Shown here in pieces: positions 36,501 through 47,839 of a stretch of 64,000 nucleotides of DNA. Source of the DNA: Cristatella mucedo (taxonomy: Eukaryota > Bryozoa > Phylactolaemata > Cristatellidae); the NCBI GenBank assembly GCA_009760855.2, contig WPIO01000003.1, positions 2,726,001-2,790,000 of the forward strand. Direction: 5' to 3'. Position numbers and translations under genes: made by a program. Below the pieces are notes generated by a model. That model saw only the letters and a list, made by a program, of their open reading frames with translations. It searched no databases and had not been told where the DNA came from. Positions within the stretch are counted from its first letter, which is position 1; every line of letters starts with the position of its first letter.

Positions 36501-37782
36501 AGCCGAGGCATCATCAACGGTTGCCTGTTGCTTAGTACATCAGTAGGGCCCAGAAGCCACATGATGACCCCTTGGAGGCGGGTGGGCCAAGTTGGCATTT
36601 CACAGATTTCTACCTAATTGATTCCTTTGCGCAGCAGTCCACGTGGCTTCCAGAGGCTGCTCGACTACGCTAGAGCAGTCGTCTATAGGGTATCGCCCAG
36701 TCATACTCGCATGCTCGTGCAAGTTACGGTAAGACTCTGCTGGATGCATGCGCTACGAGCTAGACCCTGACGAAGCCAAGTGCTAGCTAGCAGCCATCGT
36801 TTTGGGGGAGACACAATCGCTTCACACCACGGGGAGCACAGAATTCACTCGGGGCGGTTCACAGAGCGAGCGAGCTCACGCAGCTGACCTGAAAAATCCT
36901 TATCATTCGGCACACGACGAGGTCTAGACGGGCTAGCTCTAAGGCCAAATTTATTTAAGGGCACCGCGGCAGCGGCTCGGACCCTTACGCTGTCTAGCCA
37001 AATGACGAGCTCAAACTGTTGTCGTGAGTTTTGCGAGTGAAATGGTGGTGTGCAGCTCATCGCCACAGCAAGAAAGCTTGCGGGTTCAATTGCTCGGGCG
37101 GTGAGCTAAGCAATAAAACACTTCTGGCGAGTGGCAGAATCGCACACGACTAGGGGCAGCAGCGCCACGCTCTGCCCGTTGCCGTACAGAAAGTTCGACT
37201 GCTGCAGCTCGAATTACAGGTTACGCTAAAGCGACTCTTAGCTTGCGTTACTAATTGAGGCTTCCTACGAACGATGCACCAGCGTTTGTCACTATCGCTT
37301 CGAGTTACCAGTGCGAGCCGGCGGCCGATTGATTTCGCAAGAGTTGGTAATCAAAGACACAGCGGCGACCCGGCGCAACGCAGAAAAGCAAGTTTGACCG
37401 CAAGGCTAGTCAGGAAACTCAGCACGGCGGAAAACGCGAACGACAACTAGTGTGATAAGTTTAGAGTCCCAACATTAAATAAAGAGGGCAAACAAAATAG
37501 GACACCAACGGCGCCGGTCCGGGCCTCCATCGTGACCGGAAGTTGGCGGTGGGCGCGCGAAGAGGTTAAGACAGCGGCGAATGTGAAGACTTCGGCTAAC
37601 ACTTCGCTAGGCCATTCGAGCCGTGCCGCATCGCACACGCATTTAGGCGCGAAAAAAGGATACTGCCCTAAAAGCAGCAGCGAGCAATCTGTGGATGATT
37701 CGTTGGACGCCGAAATGAACACGGAAGGTCCGGCTGACAGAAGGAGACCTAGTACAGCAGCAAGAGAGACCGCCGCCACCAT
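30477..37782 (-). CDS. TM2D1: TM2D1 (TM2 domain-containing protein 1), complete
   Basis: Six exons join in phase on the minus strand: 37782-37664, 35548-35472, 35005-34912, 33207-33116, 31214-31141 and 30572-30477. They encode 183 residues. MVAAVSLAAVLGLLLSAG is a signal peptide. The extracellular part has family cysteines in DCSLLLLGQYTCLEPQID, QQPVNCS, IPCMPTAGITC and QTKSC. The TM2 domain follows: YKVTVLLSVFLGMFGIDRFY with the conserved DRF motif, then LLKLATFGFMLVGQLVDLLL. The end is DGSDYVTDFYGPGLTQL, also typical of TM2D1. Human TM2D1 is about 207 residues. TM2D proteins are membrane proteins genetically linked to Notch signalling (Drosophila amaretto group) and bind amyloid-beta peptide in the case of human TM2D1; that role is from family knowledge. 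It sits alone between two intergenic regions. Confidence 0.95.
31107..31125. repeat. Short (CAG)n tract next to TM2D1 exon 5
   Basis: Six CAG units within the intron, 16 bp beyond the exon 5 donor. Confidence 0.85.
31141..31214 (-). CDS. TM2D1: TM2D1 exon 5 (second TM helix)
   Basis: 74 nt encoding LLKLATFGFMLVGQLVDLLL and then IAMQ. Acceptor TTTTTCAG, donor GTACTTG. Missed by length-based gene finding. Confidence 0.93.
33116..33207 (-). CDS. TM2D1: TM2D1 exon 4 (first TM helix and DRF motif)
   Basis: 92 nt encoding NGKSYKVTVLLSVFLGMFG and then IDRFYLGYPAIG. Acceptor CTTTGTAG, donor GTAAATAC. Confidence 0.95.
34912..35005 (-). CDS. TM2D1: TM2D1 exon 3
   Basis: 94 nt encoding IPCMPTAGITCGGITHTGSS and then VGFNQTKSCRW. 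Acceptor TTTGTAG, donor GTGAGTG. Confidence 0.92.
35472..35548 (-). CDS. TM2D1: TM2D1 exon 2
   Basis: 77 nt encoding YTCLEPQIDSETQQPVNCSR and then AGLVT. Acceptor CTCTCCCAG, donor GTAAGC. Confidence 0.92.
35755..36060. mobile_element. Decayed LINE remnant in TM2D1 intron 1
   Basis: Blocks such as TCAAGTCAAGGAGGGATGGC and CAAGGTCTCGAAAGCATTTC resemble the complement of the LINE ORF2 end (compare 45605 and 5585). A second patch at about 36015 resembles the other LINE family in the opposite direction. Strongly diverged. Confidence 0.45.
37664..37782 (-). CDS. TM2D1: TM2D1 exon 1 (signal peptide)
   Basis: 119 nt. The ATG at 37782 opens a signal peptide directly; the frame extends upstream but an earlier start would put a charged proline-rich stretch first. 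Donor GTATCC. Confidence 0.88.
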
Positions 37783-37799
37783 GTCCAAGTTCCGGTATT

Positions 37800-40700
37800 G
37801 AGCGGGGGGAGGGGTTGGGCGATGGGGTTCCGGCCATTGTCCGGTCAAGGACGCGGTTGGCCGTCGTCAGAGCCGGTCTTATCTTCCAGGAAGCTCTTCA
37901 GCTTGGGGTGTGGACCGCTTATGTAAGTTTAGTGTTTTAGGGCGACTGGAACCATCGCCCGCGTAGCAAAGCCGCAATAATACACGTATGCGGCTTAAAG
38001 CATTGAATAGCAAAAATAATTTTAGAAATTACAAGTGCGAAATGCTTCGAAAGGACGTTCGGGCCTTAGCAGGTTAGAAGGGCCAAGTGACGCGCGCGAA
38101 GGCCCTCTCTGTACGCTCTCGGGGTTCAGACGAGCACTAACCTGCATATAACCGGTGGTTCTATCAGCGTGCGTAAGGGCTGAAGTTTTTGCACTAATTA
38201 TTCTTCTAACATTTATCTGTATAAATAAAAGTTATGTATTCGCTGCAGAGACTCCAAATGAGGAATTATTCCTTAGGCACAAGATAAGCTATCCAGTTCA
38301 ACCGCACAGAAGTGTTACAGGTTGTTGTCATTCGCAGCACGGAAGCGAGATGGCCGCGGCCGGTTTAAACGCCGCCGTGCCTTACTAAAGGCAGAAACCA
38401 AAGTTACGCAACGACATTTGGCTTTAGTTCGATGGTCAGGCGCTCGCACTCCACTACTCGGGTCGTGGGCTGGAGTCGTACCGCAAGAAACCCTGTGCAC
38501 GCAGACGCTAAGATTCTTCTGTCACAGTATACATGGGCTAGCCAATTAGCTATCCTTTACCGTACTTTTATATGAGTCCACGCCGCAGCGGTGCTACGGC
38601 CAGCCGTCAAGGCCGTTCTGTTGAGTTCGGCCTCGTGCACCAGGTGACAGTGAGTGGACAGGTAAGAGTGTCTACTGTGTCGCGCCTACAACGCTCCAGG
38701 CCAGTCGACGGCTACGCAAGGTCTACTTAAATTTACTCGTATCACATAGCAACGGGCAGTGGGTAAACCAAGTCGCGTAGTAGCGCGTCGTTACTCGGCG
38801 TTCGCCAAGCAGCCGACGTACAGCAGCCGATGTATGCCTCCATCTGTCACTGTACAAAGCGAGGCGAATAAGTGAGTGCTACGCTGGAGAGTGATCTAAC
38901 TGTCATCAAAGCTGAGAGTCGTTGCCAAAGGTCGGTGCTGACTCTGTGGGTGCCCCAAAAGGCTCCTCATCTTTCACACCAAGCACGGCCCATATAACGA
39001 GTGCAAGAATTAACAGCTTCGTTACCGGATGTAGGGCAAACCAGTACGCCGTAGGCGCGGTAGCGGCTAATGCAATGAAGTTCGCTATCTAGCTAAATAT
39101 GAAGTTTTATCTACGCATATATTGCGTATACTAGTAGCTATATTGCATGTGCAGGCAAATATGTATATGTATACACTTTATGAAATAGCTAAGATCCGTG
39201 ACTAGTGACGGGACAGCGTAATTAGATCGCCAAGGAGAAGTTAAAATGATATACATTTATTTCTTAACAAGAACTTGAGACTGATGAGATATTTGTTTCC
39301 TTAAAGAAAATATTTATCTACTTCAACTCCGCTTTAATGAAAATATTTTTGTTAAGTATTTTGCTGATATTTTGGCTGCAATTTTACAAGTTCCGAAGTA
39401 TTTTCTTTACACAGACCTTCGAGCTGTTAGCACTTTCTTCCTCTACTCAATGCCGCGTACACTGAGCTCCTCACAGTTGGACCTCTTTCGTTAACTTTAT
39501 TCGCATCACATTGCGTGACCTTGATTTATGCATCAGTGCACAATTGATTTGCAATTGATGGCCTTGCGCACTTGCAGCCGCCTTATATGGGAAAATCAAA
39601 CTTGTAGAACTTTTTTTCTCGAAGGATTGTTGGCTTGTAGTTTCAAGTGAATGGAAAATTTCAAAGCATTTTTCATTTTTCTAGAAAGTGTCTCCCTATT
39701 TCAGAAAATTGCTGCAGTTAGGAATTCGTGAAATTTACTTAATAGCTTTCTCTGAAAATACAACCACGCCAGCGTCTGAAAACTTTTCAACCGCTCTAGA
39801 TTTACAAGACATTCTGATAAACTTGAAAACCTTATCAGTATTTAAATAAATATGAAACTAAATTTTTAATTTGAATTACAGGACTCTATTTCGTCATTCG
39901 AGGTTATATTTGCAAATCTCGCGGTCCGTCTTTCCGTTGGTCAGTGCCGGTTAGCGATTCAGTTGCGACTTCTGTTTATGCGACGATTCAGGTAAATAGA
40001 AAACTACAGACATACGACCTACGTGTACTGCTGGTCGCAGATAAAGCGATTTTATCATTACAACCTTCAAAGTGGCAACAGTGTAACAATGTGTAATAAT
40101 CTAAACACCGGCATATACGCTCGAGCATTCCAGTTCTAACGCCGTTCCGAACGCGACGTGCGGCGTCCACGTCCGGACAGAACTAGAAAGCCGCAAACGT
40201 AGCGCTCGTAATGGTGCCAGTCTCAGCCGACGCGCGACGAATGCTGGAGACACCCGAACCTTGTATCAATGCACGCAGGGATGCCGAAAGTAGTAGAAAA
40301 CGACAGAGACAAAGAGTGCCCATACTCCAACATAACAAGTCCACATCAATTGAGCGGAGAAGTCTGTTTGACAGCGCGAGAGGATACAAGCGTTCAACAT
40401 CGGCCGTGGCGTGCAGCGGCTCAGGGGCCAAGACCTCAGCTCAGACAGAATGTGTGGTACTGCCAAAGTCGGAAGCACAGCTGACTGCCTATATATTGGC
40501 GTCGGCTTTTAAGCAGCCTCGGTGACAGATTGCCGTACGAACGGTTCCTAGCCATTACAATTTAGGAGCCGTGAATATGATTACCAGTCATAATCCGGCT
40601 GATTTAAATCTCGCCGCCATTCCAAGGCGCGCGCCTTCTGGATCATGCGGGGATCCAACTCATAAGACAAGGGATACATATACTCTTTTGAGAATAGCAA

Positions 40701-41260
40701 TATTAGAATGGGTGTCATGTGTGTAAAATGCGTAAAAAGAGAGTTATTTTAGGGGGCTACACAAGTGTCTCATTACTGTTATTGTTGTTCTGATAAATGA
40801 AATCCGTCTAATAATAAGGTACCCATCGAAGCATGCGAATAACTTTCACGTGGCTGTGCTAAATGTCAAACCGGATGAGCTCTCCACTAGCACTGACGGC
40901 GTCCGCATAATTCCTTCTCAGGCACTTGCACAAATTAAGAAACTTTGCTTAATACTCGTCGAGCCTTGTTGAACCAAGGTAAAGTATGAAATGTCTCTAC
41001 GTCCCATTGAGGCGCTGACGTGATCGCTGGCCTGCTGAGTCAACCTGTGCTTGGTTGCTGAAGGCGACACCGTCCGCATGCAAATGAATTTCTCAGTGAA
41101 GACGTCATTTGTGGGCTGAGCTTGACCAATTACGACCCTGAGTGGGTACATAACTGAAGCATTCGTAGCCGCCGCTGCCGCCTGGCCTCCGGCATTGTCT
41201 AACGGGCGTCCTAGAATATCTCCTAGAATAAGCTTCACAATTTTGAGTGATTTAAGAAAA
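37800..41260. other. Intergenic region upstream of TM2D1
   Basis: It is GC-rich just above TM2D1 exon 1 (promoter side) and AT-rich around 39100-39900. A tRNA-like B-box patch at 38450-38475 may be a SINE head. Frames at 38155-38388, 40211-40525 and 40918-41238 show no recognisable domain or splice partner, so no gene is called. Confidence 0.4.
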
Positions 41261-41261
41261 G

Positions 41262-41405
41262 CCGAGCTAGTTTGGTGCAGCAGCTAAGGCGCTCGCACCG
41301 ACCGAGGTCTGGCTGAGGTTGCGGGCTCGAGCCCCGAGGCATATGTGAAGCGCCCGAATAGTGATTAAGTTCTCTTAGGGTGCAATACAAATTAATTATA
41401 TATTT
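41262..41405 (+). mobile_element. SINE family 2 copy
   Basis: Head GCAGCAGCTAAGGCGCTCGC, B-box region GCGGGCTCGAGCCCC and the tail GTGAAGCGCCCGAATAGTGA with TTCTCTTAGGGTGCAATACA. Confidence 0.85.
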
Positions 41406-41872
41406 TATATATAAGAAGAGTCTGGCAGGAGGTTGCACGGTATCGCGGTTGGTTATCGGCGGTCTTTAGGTGGCTCGTGGCAGAATTAGGCTATTCTCTG
41501 GGATAATTCCAGGCCTTACCGGTTCGATGAGTATACCTGATTACCTAATCATAGAAAATAGCGACACCAGTTTTTTTGGTAAGGAATGGGAATAGCAGTC
41601 TTTAACGCTATTTGTCTGCACGAATGAGCAGCGTTGATCGAGATGACTGGCGTGGTGCTTTCTGTGACCAAGGAAGAGCTAGCCGACGCTTAGGTAACTC
41701 CCAAGGTGGGATCATTGAAGGCTACTTCTCACCGGTCTGTCTAAGTAATCGGTGAAGTCTCTGCAGACACTTTAGATTAAGGCGGCTCACTTACAGAAAA
41801 AGTCGCCGGTTCGACGCCGCCATGGAGGCTTTTCATTCATTTCCTGTTGACCGTAGAATGTTGTCCTTGCAG

Positions 41873-42120
41873 TGTGGTTTCATTTAATTAATGGCACAAC
41901 CCCTGGTCGTTGTACGACTGGGCAGTGACACTCGATGTGGTATGCAGTCGGGACATGATATTGCTGATCGTTGTGACGAGGGAGTCGCGGGGCACTCCCG
42001 TGGGCGAGAGGGGCGAAGAGAGTCGGTGCTTCGCCCTGCGCCGGTGAGTTATGAAATAAACTCGTGGTGTTGCACGTCGACAAGCGTCCGGTGCTGTTCG
42101 CGACGATAACTCAAGCTACA
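41873..42120 (+). repeat. Left LTR
   Basis: 248 bp, TG...CA. An AATAAA-like GAAATAAACTCG lies at 42051. Confidence 0.75.
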
Positions 42121-42156
42121 AGCTATTGCCAGCGTCGGCGGCGGTGGTATACAGCA

Positions 42157-42480
42157 ATGCTGCTTGAACAATTTCAAGTCGGCGATGACTTCGAAACTTG
42201 GCTGCTTGCCTCGGAGCGGAGGCTCGAGCTGTGCGGTGTCAATCCGACAGTTTGGCACAAGTATCTGCCTCTCTTCTTGGAAGGAAGCGACTTCTATGTG
42301 TACTCTTACATGCTGAAGGCAATCAAGGATGACTACCGTCTGCTTCTCGAGGCTCTGAGATGCGGCAGCGGCGACCAGAGACTCAGCGGTGATGCCCGGA
42401 GACAAGGCGGTGGCTTACGAAGTGGTGGTGGTAGTGGTGTGGGATGCACCGTTGAGCTGCGAGACTGGGCGGCCCGATGA
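42157..42480 (+). CDS. gag-like protein of the short LTR element
   Basis: 107 residues beginning MLLEQFQVGDDFETWLLASE, with the stretch LELCGVNPTVWHKYLPLFLE and then GSDFYVYSYMLK. The pattern of an aromatic residue near a conserved W, then a PLFL helix and a Y-x-L helix, resembles the capsid N-terminal part of Ty3/gypsy Gag proteins of animals. No zinc knuckle (CCHC) is seen and the C terminus becomes glycine-rich, then stops. Whether it is still translated is unknown. Confidence 0.5.
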   Translation: MLLEQFQVGDDFETWLLASERRLELCGVNPTVWHKYLPLFLEGSDFYVYSYMLKAIKDDYRLLLEALRCGSGDQRLSGDARRQGGGLRSGGGSGVGCTVELRDWAAR

Positions 42481-42851
42481 GGCGCCAGCGGTGAAGAAAT
42501 ATGTGGGTCGGCGAACGCAGATGTCATTCGCAGCCGGCTTGTTTCCACAGGCTGTGTGGTCGCCTGCCTCCTCCGAGTAGCCGTTACTTAGCCTCACAAT
42601 TAAGGGAGTGGACATCAGACCAGTACCGATCGCTAACGAACTCCTCGATGCACACTTCGATGCTGGCCCTGCTAGTACGGCCAGAGCCGACGAGCCCGGT
42701 AGACAGCTACGGCCAAGATGTGGCCTGAGACCGCCGGCGAGATGAGGACTGTGTGCTTACTGTTTGGCCTTCTCGTTGTCAAAGCAGTGGAGAAGAACAG
42801 CGGCTTGCTGCTCTGGCTACGTCATGGATTGATCTCCAGATCAGGCGGGCA

Positions 42852-43100
42852 TGTGGTTTCATTTAATTGATGACACTACTCTTGATCGTTGTACGAGTGG
42901 GCTGTGACACTCGATGTGGTACGCGATCGGGACGTGCTATTGGCGATCGTAGTGACGAGGGAGTCGCGGGGCACTCCCGTTGGCGAGAGGGGCGAAGAGA
43001 GTCGTGCTTCGCCCTGCGCCGGTGAGTTATGATATAAACTCGTGGTGTTGCACGTCGACAAGCGTCCGGTGCTGTTCGCAACGATAACTCAACTATAACA
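42852..43100 (+). repeat. Right LTR
   Basis: 249 bp, about 90% like the left one by eye. A further 42 bp after it repeat the LTR end, as if duplicated locally. Confidence 0.75.
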
Positions 43101-43743
43101 TAACTTAAGAATATGGCCCATGCGACGATAACTCAAGCTACATGCAACTTAAGAATATGGCCCATGCACCTCTTGATCCCGTTATCGTCTTATATCTAAC
43201 CACAGGTCTAGTACGAGTCTAGTTATTGTTAACTGCCAGTGGTTGTGATAGCCGATAAGGCTAATCTGGATCAAATATTATTAGGCTACTATATCTGCCA
43301 AGATTTTTTTAAACGGCTCACGATAGACTGTTCTTTGCAGCCATCACAAGGCGTGGAAATAATAATAATAATCGTAGTAATTATAATGATAATAATGCCT
43401 TTTGTATGGTGCTCTGAGATAACGTGAGCTCTATTCAGGCACTTAAAAAATCGCTGGAAGAGAAGCAATAACCTATACATAATAAACAAGCAAGATACCC
43501 TGCTTTGCTAGCCATGCAAAAGTACGCAATTATTATTTCAGGATAATCATACAAATACGCACAGAAGATTTACGGCAGCTGGTTAGTTGGAGCAATAACA
43601 CTCAGGCAATCGCCAACAAGCAAACAAACTCAGTGAAAAACGACACGTCCTCTGGTGAGCTAGGCAAAAGCATTGGATTGTTACCTTTGTCACGACGAGC
43701 TCAGTTTCATAAAGCACATCCACGCACAACGATATTACTCAAT

Positions 43744-45552
43744 CAAAGGCGTAGAGAGACCTTTCGGCGCCCGGGGACAAAGTTACAAATGGCGCCCTCT
43801 CCCCCTCATAATAAATTGCTGCAAAATAGCCCCATCGCAGATGAAATAGAACAAACACACTAGCAGGCATTTCGAGTCGAGAAAGTTTTATTAATTGTAG
43901 TAAAGGTACAAGGTAGCTATCACAGCTTCAACTTAGGTGAATTTGGCAGGCCTTGAATGTGGCAAACTGGTCTGTTACAGTTTGAGTCAATCTTTTCAGT
44001 ATTTTTTTCTATGCTTAACAAGGCCGAATCGGAGAGCCGATCTTAACCCAATGATGCTCTCAGATAAGACAGGATTATCTTCAGCTTGATCAAGGAACGT
44101 TCACAACTGGCAACTGATACAGCTATGGTGAGTAGAAGACCAAGCATTTTACAGTCACATATTTCGTATAGCTCTGTTCCATCAACGTCTGAACAACTGA
44201 AGCCTCTACGATCTAGACAATGCTGGCAGAGTTTGGTTTGGTCGGATGTCTTAAAAAGCTGCTCAATGTACAACAAGAAATCAAATTTGGCATCGAGATC
44301 TGTGAGCCGGTAAAACCTAGTTGCAATTTCTTATCGGAGATAGTCTATGCTGTCCTTCATTATTCTTGAAATCTTTCTCTGCCGTGACCAGCCTTTTATT
44401 GAGTTCTCCAAGAATCTGTGTATTTCGGCGAATTCTTCGTTCAACTGCAGCTCCCCACAATTCGCATCTCCATTTGGTATCTAGTAGTGATTCTTAGCAC
44501 AGGTCTTCCCGAAGTCTTGAAAACTCAATCTCAACAGAAGTGGAGGTCGCAAGAAGCGTCTTTGAAGTTCATCTTTGGAACCTGCAGTCTTTCTGAACGC
44601 TGTAAATCTTCGTTAAGACGCTGTACCAAATGGCAACAGAGCAAACAAGTTAAAGTTAACAATATAATGTTGGAGACTGCCAGCTTCACTCCTTTTTTCA
44701 AGTGTTGCAATTGTGTTATCAGAAAGTTGCTCCAAAAGACCGACAATGCTGTTCAGTCCATCCTTGATAGCTTACACAGCCTCCACTCTTGCACTCCACC
44801 TTGTCGCAGAGTCACGTTTCCAGTGACGGCTAAGACTTTCTTCAGTTCTTCCCACCTCAGAGTTGATCTTTCAAAAAATAAGTAGGCGCTCTCTATTGTT
44901 CCAAAAAAGGTAATGACAACGGAATCTCGACTAGCAGCATAAACTCCTGCCAGGTTCATGCTGTGGTTATCACAGTTTACAAAATTGCCTTCTCATTTCT
45001 GGATAGTGTTCTCTTGTGAACACCTGACGAGTCGCCAGACATGACTGCTGCATTGTCGCAGCACAGCCAGTCTAGTAAGCCTAGTCTGTGTGGTCTAATG
45101 ATGTATCGTTGCTCAGCCACTGCACACTTCTGCCTTAGAGCAAACCTCAGCCTCTGCCTTGGAGCGACTCAGCTCGCTTGTGGCAGGCAGGATGGGGCGG
45201 GCGTACGGAGAGGGCAGTTAAAGCTCGGACGCAACGGTGAACGGCCGTACGCTTGTTTTGCTGCGAGTGCCAGCCGAATACACGGTGGTTAAAAGCCCCC
45301 TCGTGTTTCCGTGTCGTTGCATGTGTGCCGCCAGAGCGTCAAGCAACAGCTTGGTCTAAGTATGTAAACATGCTTAACTAGTTCAGCCAGCAATAGTCAA
45401 GTCCAATGAAACAAGGACTTGCTTGAAATCAAAACTGGTATTCTCACATGATTTTTTTTTTAAATATGCACAGTCCATTTTCTTTTGGTGCCCCCTTAGC
45501 CTTGGCGTCCGGGGACATCTGTCCCCCCTGCCAACCCTTTGCTAAGCCCCTA
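43744..45552 (-). mobile_element. hAT transposon with ZMYM1-like transposase, inactivated
   Basis: Terminal repeats CAAAGGCGTAGA and (complement) TAGGGGCTTAGC fit the common CAGGGGCGTAGC end. The flanking 8-bp duplications are TACTCAAT and CACTCAAT (7 of 8 identical). Both ends carry GCGCCCGGGGAC or GGCGTCCGGGGACA. The minus strand encodes a broken transposase of the type annotated in animals as zinc finger MYM-type protein 1-like. The element is 1809 bp, shorter than expected for an intact copy, so an internal N-terminal part is missing. Confidence 0.88.
44040..45070 (-). pseudogene. ZMYM1-like hAT transposase remnant
   Basis: Three separated minus-strand pieces: MNLAGVYAASRDSVVITFFG and FFERSTLRWEELKKVLAVTG (44959-44753); VQRLNEDLQRSERLQVPKMN (44746-44531); and the dimerisation segment ending SVASCERSLIKLKIILSYLR (44276-44043). 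Order and spacing match the family, but frameshifts separate them. Confidence 0.85.
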
Positions 45553-45589
45553 CACTCAATAGAGCAAAGGCTGTGCGGAAAGGTTCTCA

Positions 45590-45960
45590 GCTTTTTTAAT
45601 AATCTCAAGTCAGGAGGATGTCAGCATGATGTCAGTTGGCAGCGAGTTCCAAACTTAGGTAGCATATTAACTGAAAGCACGGTCTCCGAGGATTTTGAAG
45701 TTAGTCAAAGGCCCAGACCAATCAACAGGAGTCAGAAGAGCGAGTGGTGCAACGGAAGAGGGTCTAATGTGACACTTATTCAGACAGGTAGGCCGTAGCA
45801 AAAGAATGGAGGAATCTACAGGTGAGTGCCACGATGCTGAAATCACTACCCTACTTTAGAGGCCGCCAGTGCAGATTGGTGGGAAGCAATGTGATCTGGC
45901 TGGTAGACGATTGCGACAGATACGAATAGATGCATGAACTGTCAGAGTGTTATTGCACAT
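45590..45960 (-). mobile_element. Decayed LINE ORF2 fragment
   Basis: On the minus strand it carries the LINE segment that reads GDRAFS-like (complement of GCACGGTCTCCGAGGATTTT) and the preceding ORF2 region. The 3' tail is missing. Confidence 0.6.
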
Positions 45961-45964
45961 TCAG

Positions 45965-47830
45965 AAACACCTACAAGTTCGAAGGTGCAGAAGTCTAGTC
46001 GGAATGTTACGAATACATGGACCAGCTTGACTGTGGTTTACTTCTCCGAGAAAGCCCACACATTGTGCAATGTTTCGCTGGTGAAAGTAGACAGACTTGA
46101 CTCTGGAGCTGATGTGCTGAACCAAGAGGTAGCCTGTTTCATATTGCCGGATGTGCTTTATTGAAGCCAAGCCGGTGCTTGCTATCTTAGTTGTGAGCTC
46201 AAGCCAACCAAATACCACTTTGCCATGCCATGCCAATATCACCTCTCCGAGATCATAGCCCTAACTCACCATGATAATCATCCAAGCGTTTTGGCAATGC
46301 GACAGGCTACCGTACGGAGCCGGCTTGAAGTTGTCATGCGGCTTAGTGAACGAGGATCATTCCGATTTGGTCAAGTCAAAATTTTATGTCCTTTATATGG
46401 CATACCAACCCACATTGGAGACTGGCAGTGCCTATTGCAGCACCACTGGCTGTCCACTATGCCGACAAAAGAAGTAAGCAATTAAGATGTTTGTATAGCA
46501 AACAAAATACCAAATCACGTTCTAGACATTCACTCCTGCGTCTCAGATCCACGTCACGAGCTTTCTCAGGCAAGGTGTATGAGGCTGCCGGATTTGCAAC
46601 ATGCTAATAACTCAAAGAGGCAAAGCATTGAAGCTGTCTGTTGAGGCTGGCAACACTTGCTCGCAGACCGTCGCTGCTGGCACTCCGGCATCAGCAGAGC
46701 TACTAACCTCGAAGGAATGGCAGCACTGCTGTGCTGCACTGGACACTCATGCCAGAGTTGTCTGAGTGCGTCCTACTTACTTCTTACTACTTACTTACTT
46801 CTTACTTTTCTTACTTGTAACTTACTTCGCCGACTCAATTTGCAGTAGCACTAAATGACACACAGAGACTCTCGGCATGTAATATATCACACTTCAAAGG
46901 AAAATCTATACACTGGATCACAAATTCCCAATAGCTGCACTAACGTCATCATGCTGTTCCCTTGCCGAGCTTTTCAAGCTTCACGAACGGTCATCCCTAT
47001 ATTGACCAGCCACCTTTAATCTTGCTGCTTGGTGAGTGGAGCAAATGAAAATTCGAGCTTGTAAACTTGTAGCTTCAGACATGATTTTTCTAGTAAGCAC
47101 TGTGTGCACCAGGGGCCGCTAAGCAATTGCTACTGCTTTATTTTACTAAGTCAGGCATATGCGTAAACAATGCGATATCAATACGTATAAGCACACCTGA
47201 CTAAAAAATTCAAGTATCATATCACAATGCTCGTGACCGTGAAAAAGGCCCCTCCAGCAACAATAAAAATAAAGATGCTCTGCTGCTTTTAGTGCTTCAC
47301 GGATAAGAGGCATACAAACACAGTTTATGGTCAAACATAAAAAAGGAGCTTGACATGGTAGCCTGTGGCTTGGAATGTGTCATCGTGTAAAAGAGCAAGC
47401 GGGAAGTCATTGACCGCCCACTAAAACAAAAGGGGACGGGGGTCCATTTAGTGACTTCGCATGATCGCTGAAATGCGGATCTCGCTATGGGGCATTGCTG
47501 AGGCCTCTGCTGCACGCGAGATCGCCATCAAATCTCAACCATGGCTGCATAGCTCGCGGCAAAAGAAGGAGCACCATCGCAGACCCAGGGTTTTTTCTTT
47601 GACCACCCTTGACACGAGGGCTAGACATCGGTTGATGCCGAGGGCAGTGTGATACGGTTGCGGGCTGATGGACGATTGCCAAGGTAATGCGAGACCTCCC
47701 TATCCTCAGGGTTTTGAAAGTCCTCGAATGCATCGACGTCGGTTTCACCAATATACTACAGCAGAGAGCAGACCTGCATGTCAGTAACAAGACAGCAGCA
47801 CAAGTTGCATGGTAGCCCAACAACGGACCA
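45965..47830. other. Intergenic, no gene recognised
   Basis: Contains a CTTA-rich simple repeat at about 46770-46830. Short frames on both strands show no family motif. Confidence 0.4.
46770..46832. repeat. (CTTA)n-like simple repeat
   Basis: Imperfect repeats of ACTTACTT and TTCTTACT. Confidence 0.8.
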
Positions 47831-47839
47831 AGCAGCACA

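Larger units (their letters stand above)
41873..43100 (+). mobile_element. Short LTR retrotransposon carrying only a gag-like frame
   Basis: Two direct repeats of about 248 bp (41873-42120 and 42852-43100) start TGTGGTTTCATTTAATT and end in CA. They share long identical blocks such as GACGAGGGAGTCGCGGGGCA. The 731-bp interior holds one frame with gag-like character and no protease, reverse transcriptase or integrase. The bases before the left repeat are TGCAG; TGCAA follows a duplicated right end at 43142, so the target duplication is not clean. No convincing tRNA primer site was seen. Confidence 0.75.

Noticed and set aside
37532-37801. Plus frame opposite TM2D1 exon 1
   Set aside because: Antisense of the signal-peptide exon; no independent evidence.
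38155-38388. Plus frame with a hydrophobic N terminus (FALIILLTFICI)
   Set aside because: Looks like a signal peptide, but no conserved continuation or splice partner was found.
41780-41872. tRNA-like B box (GGTTCGACGCC) left of the LTR element
   Set aside because: Too short to assign to either SINE family; no A box at the right distance.
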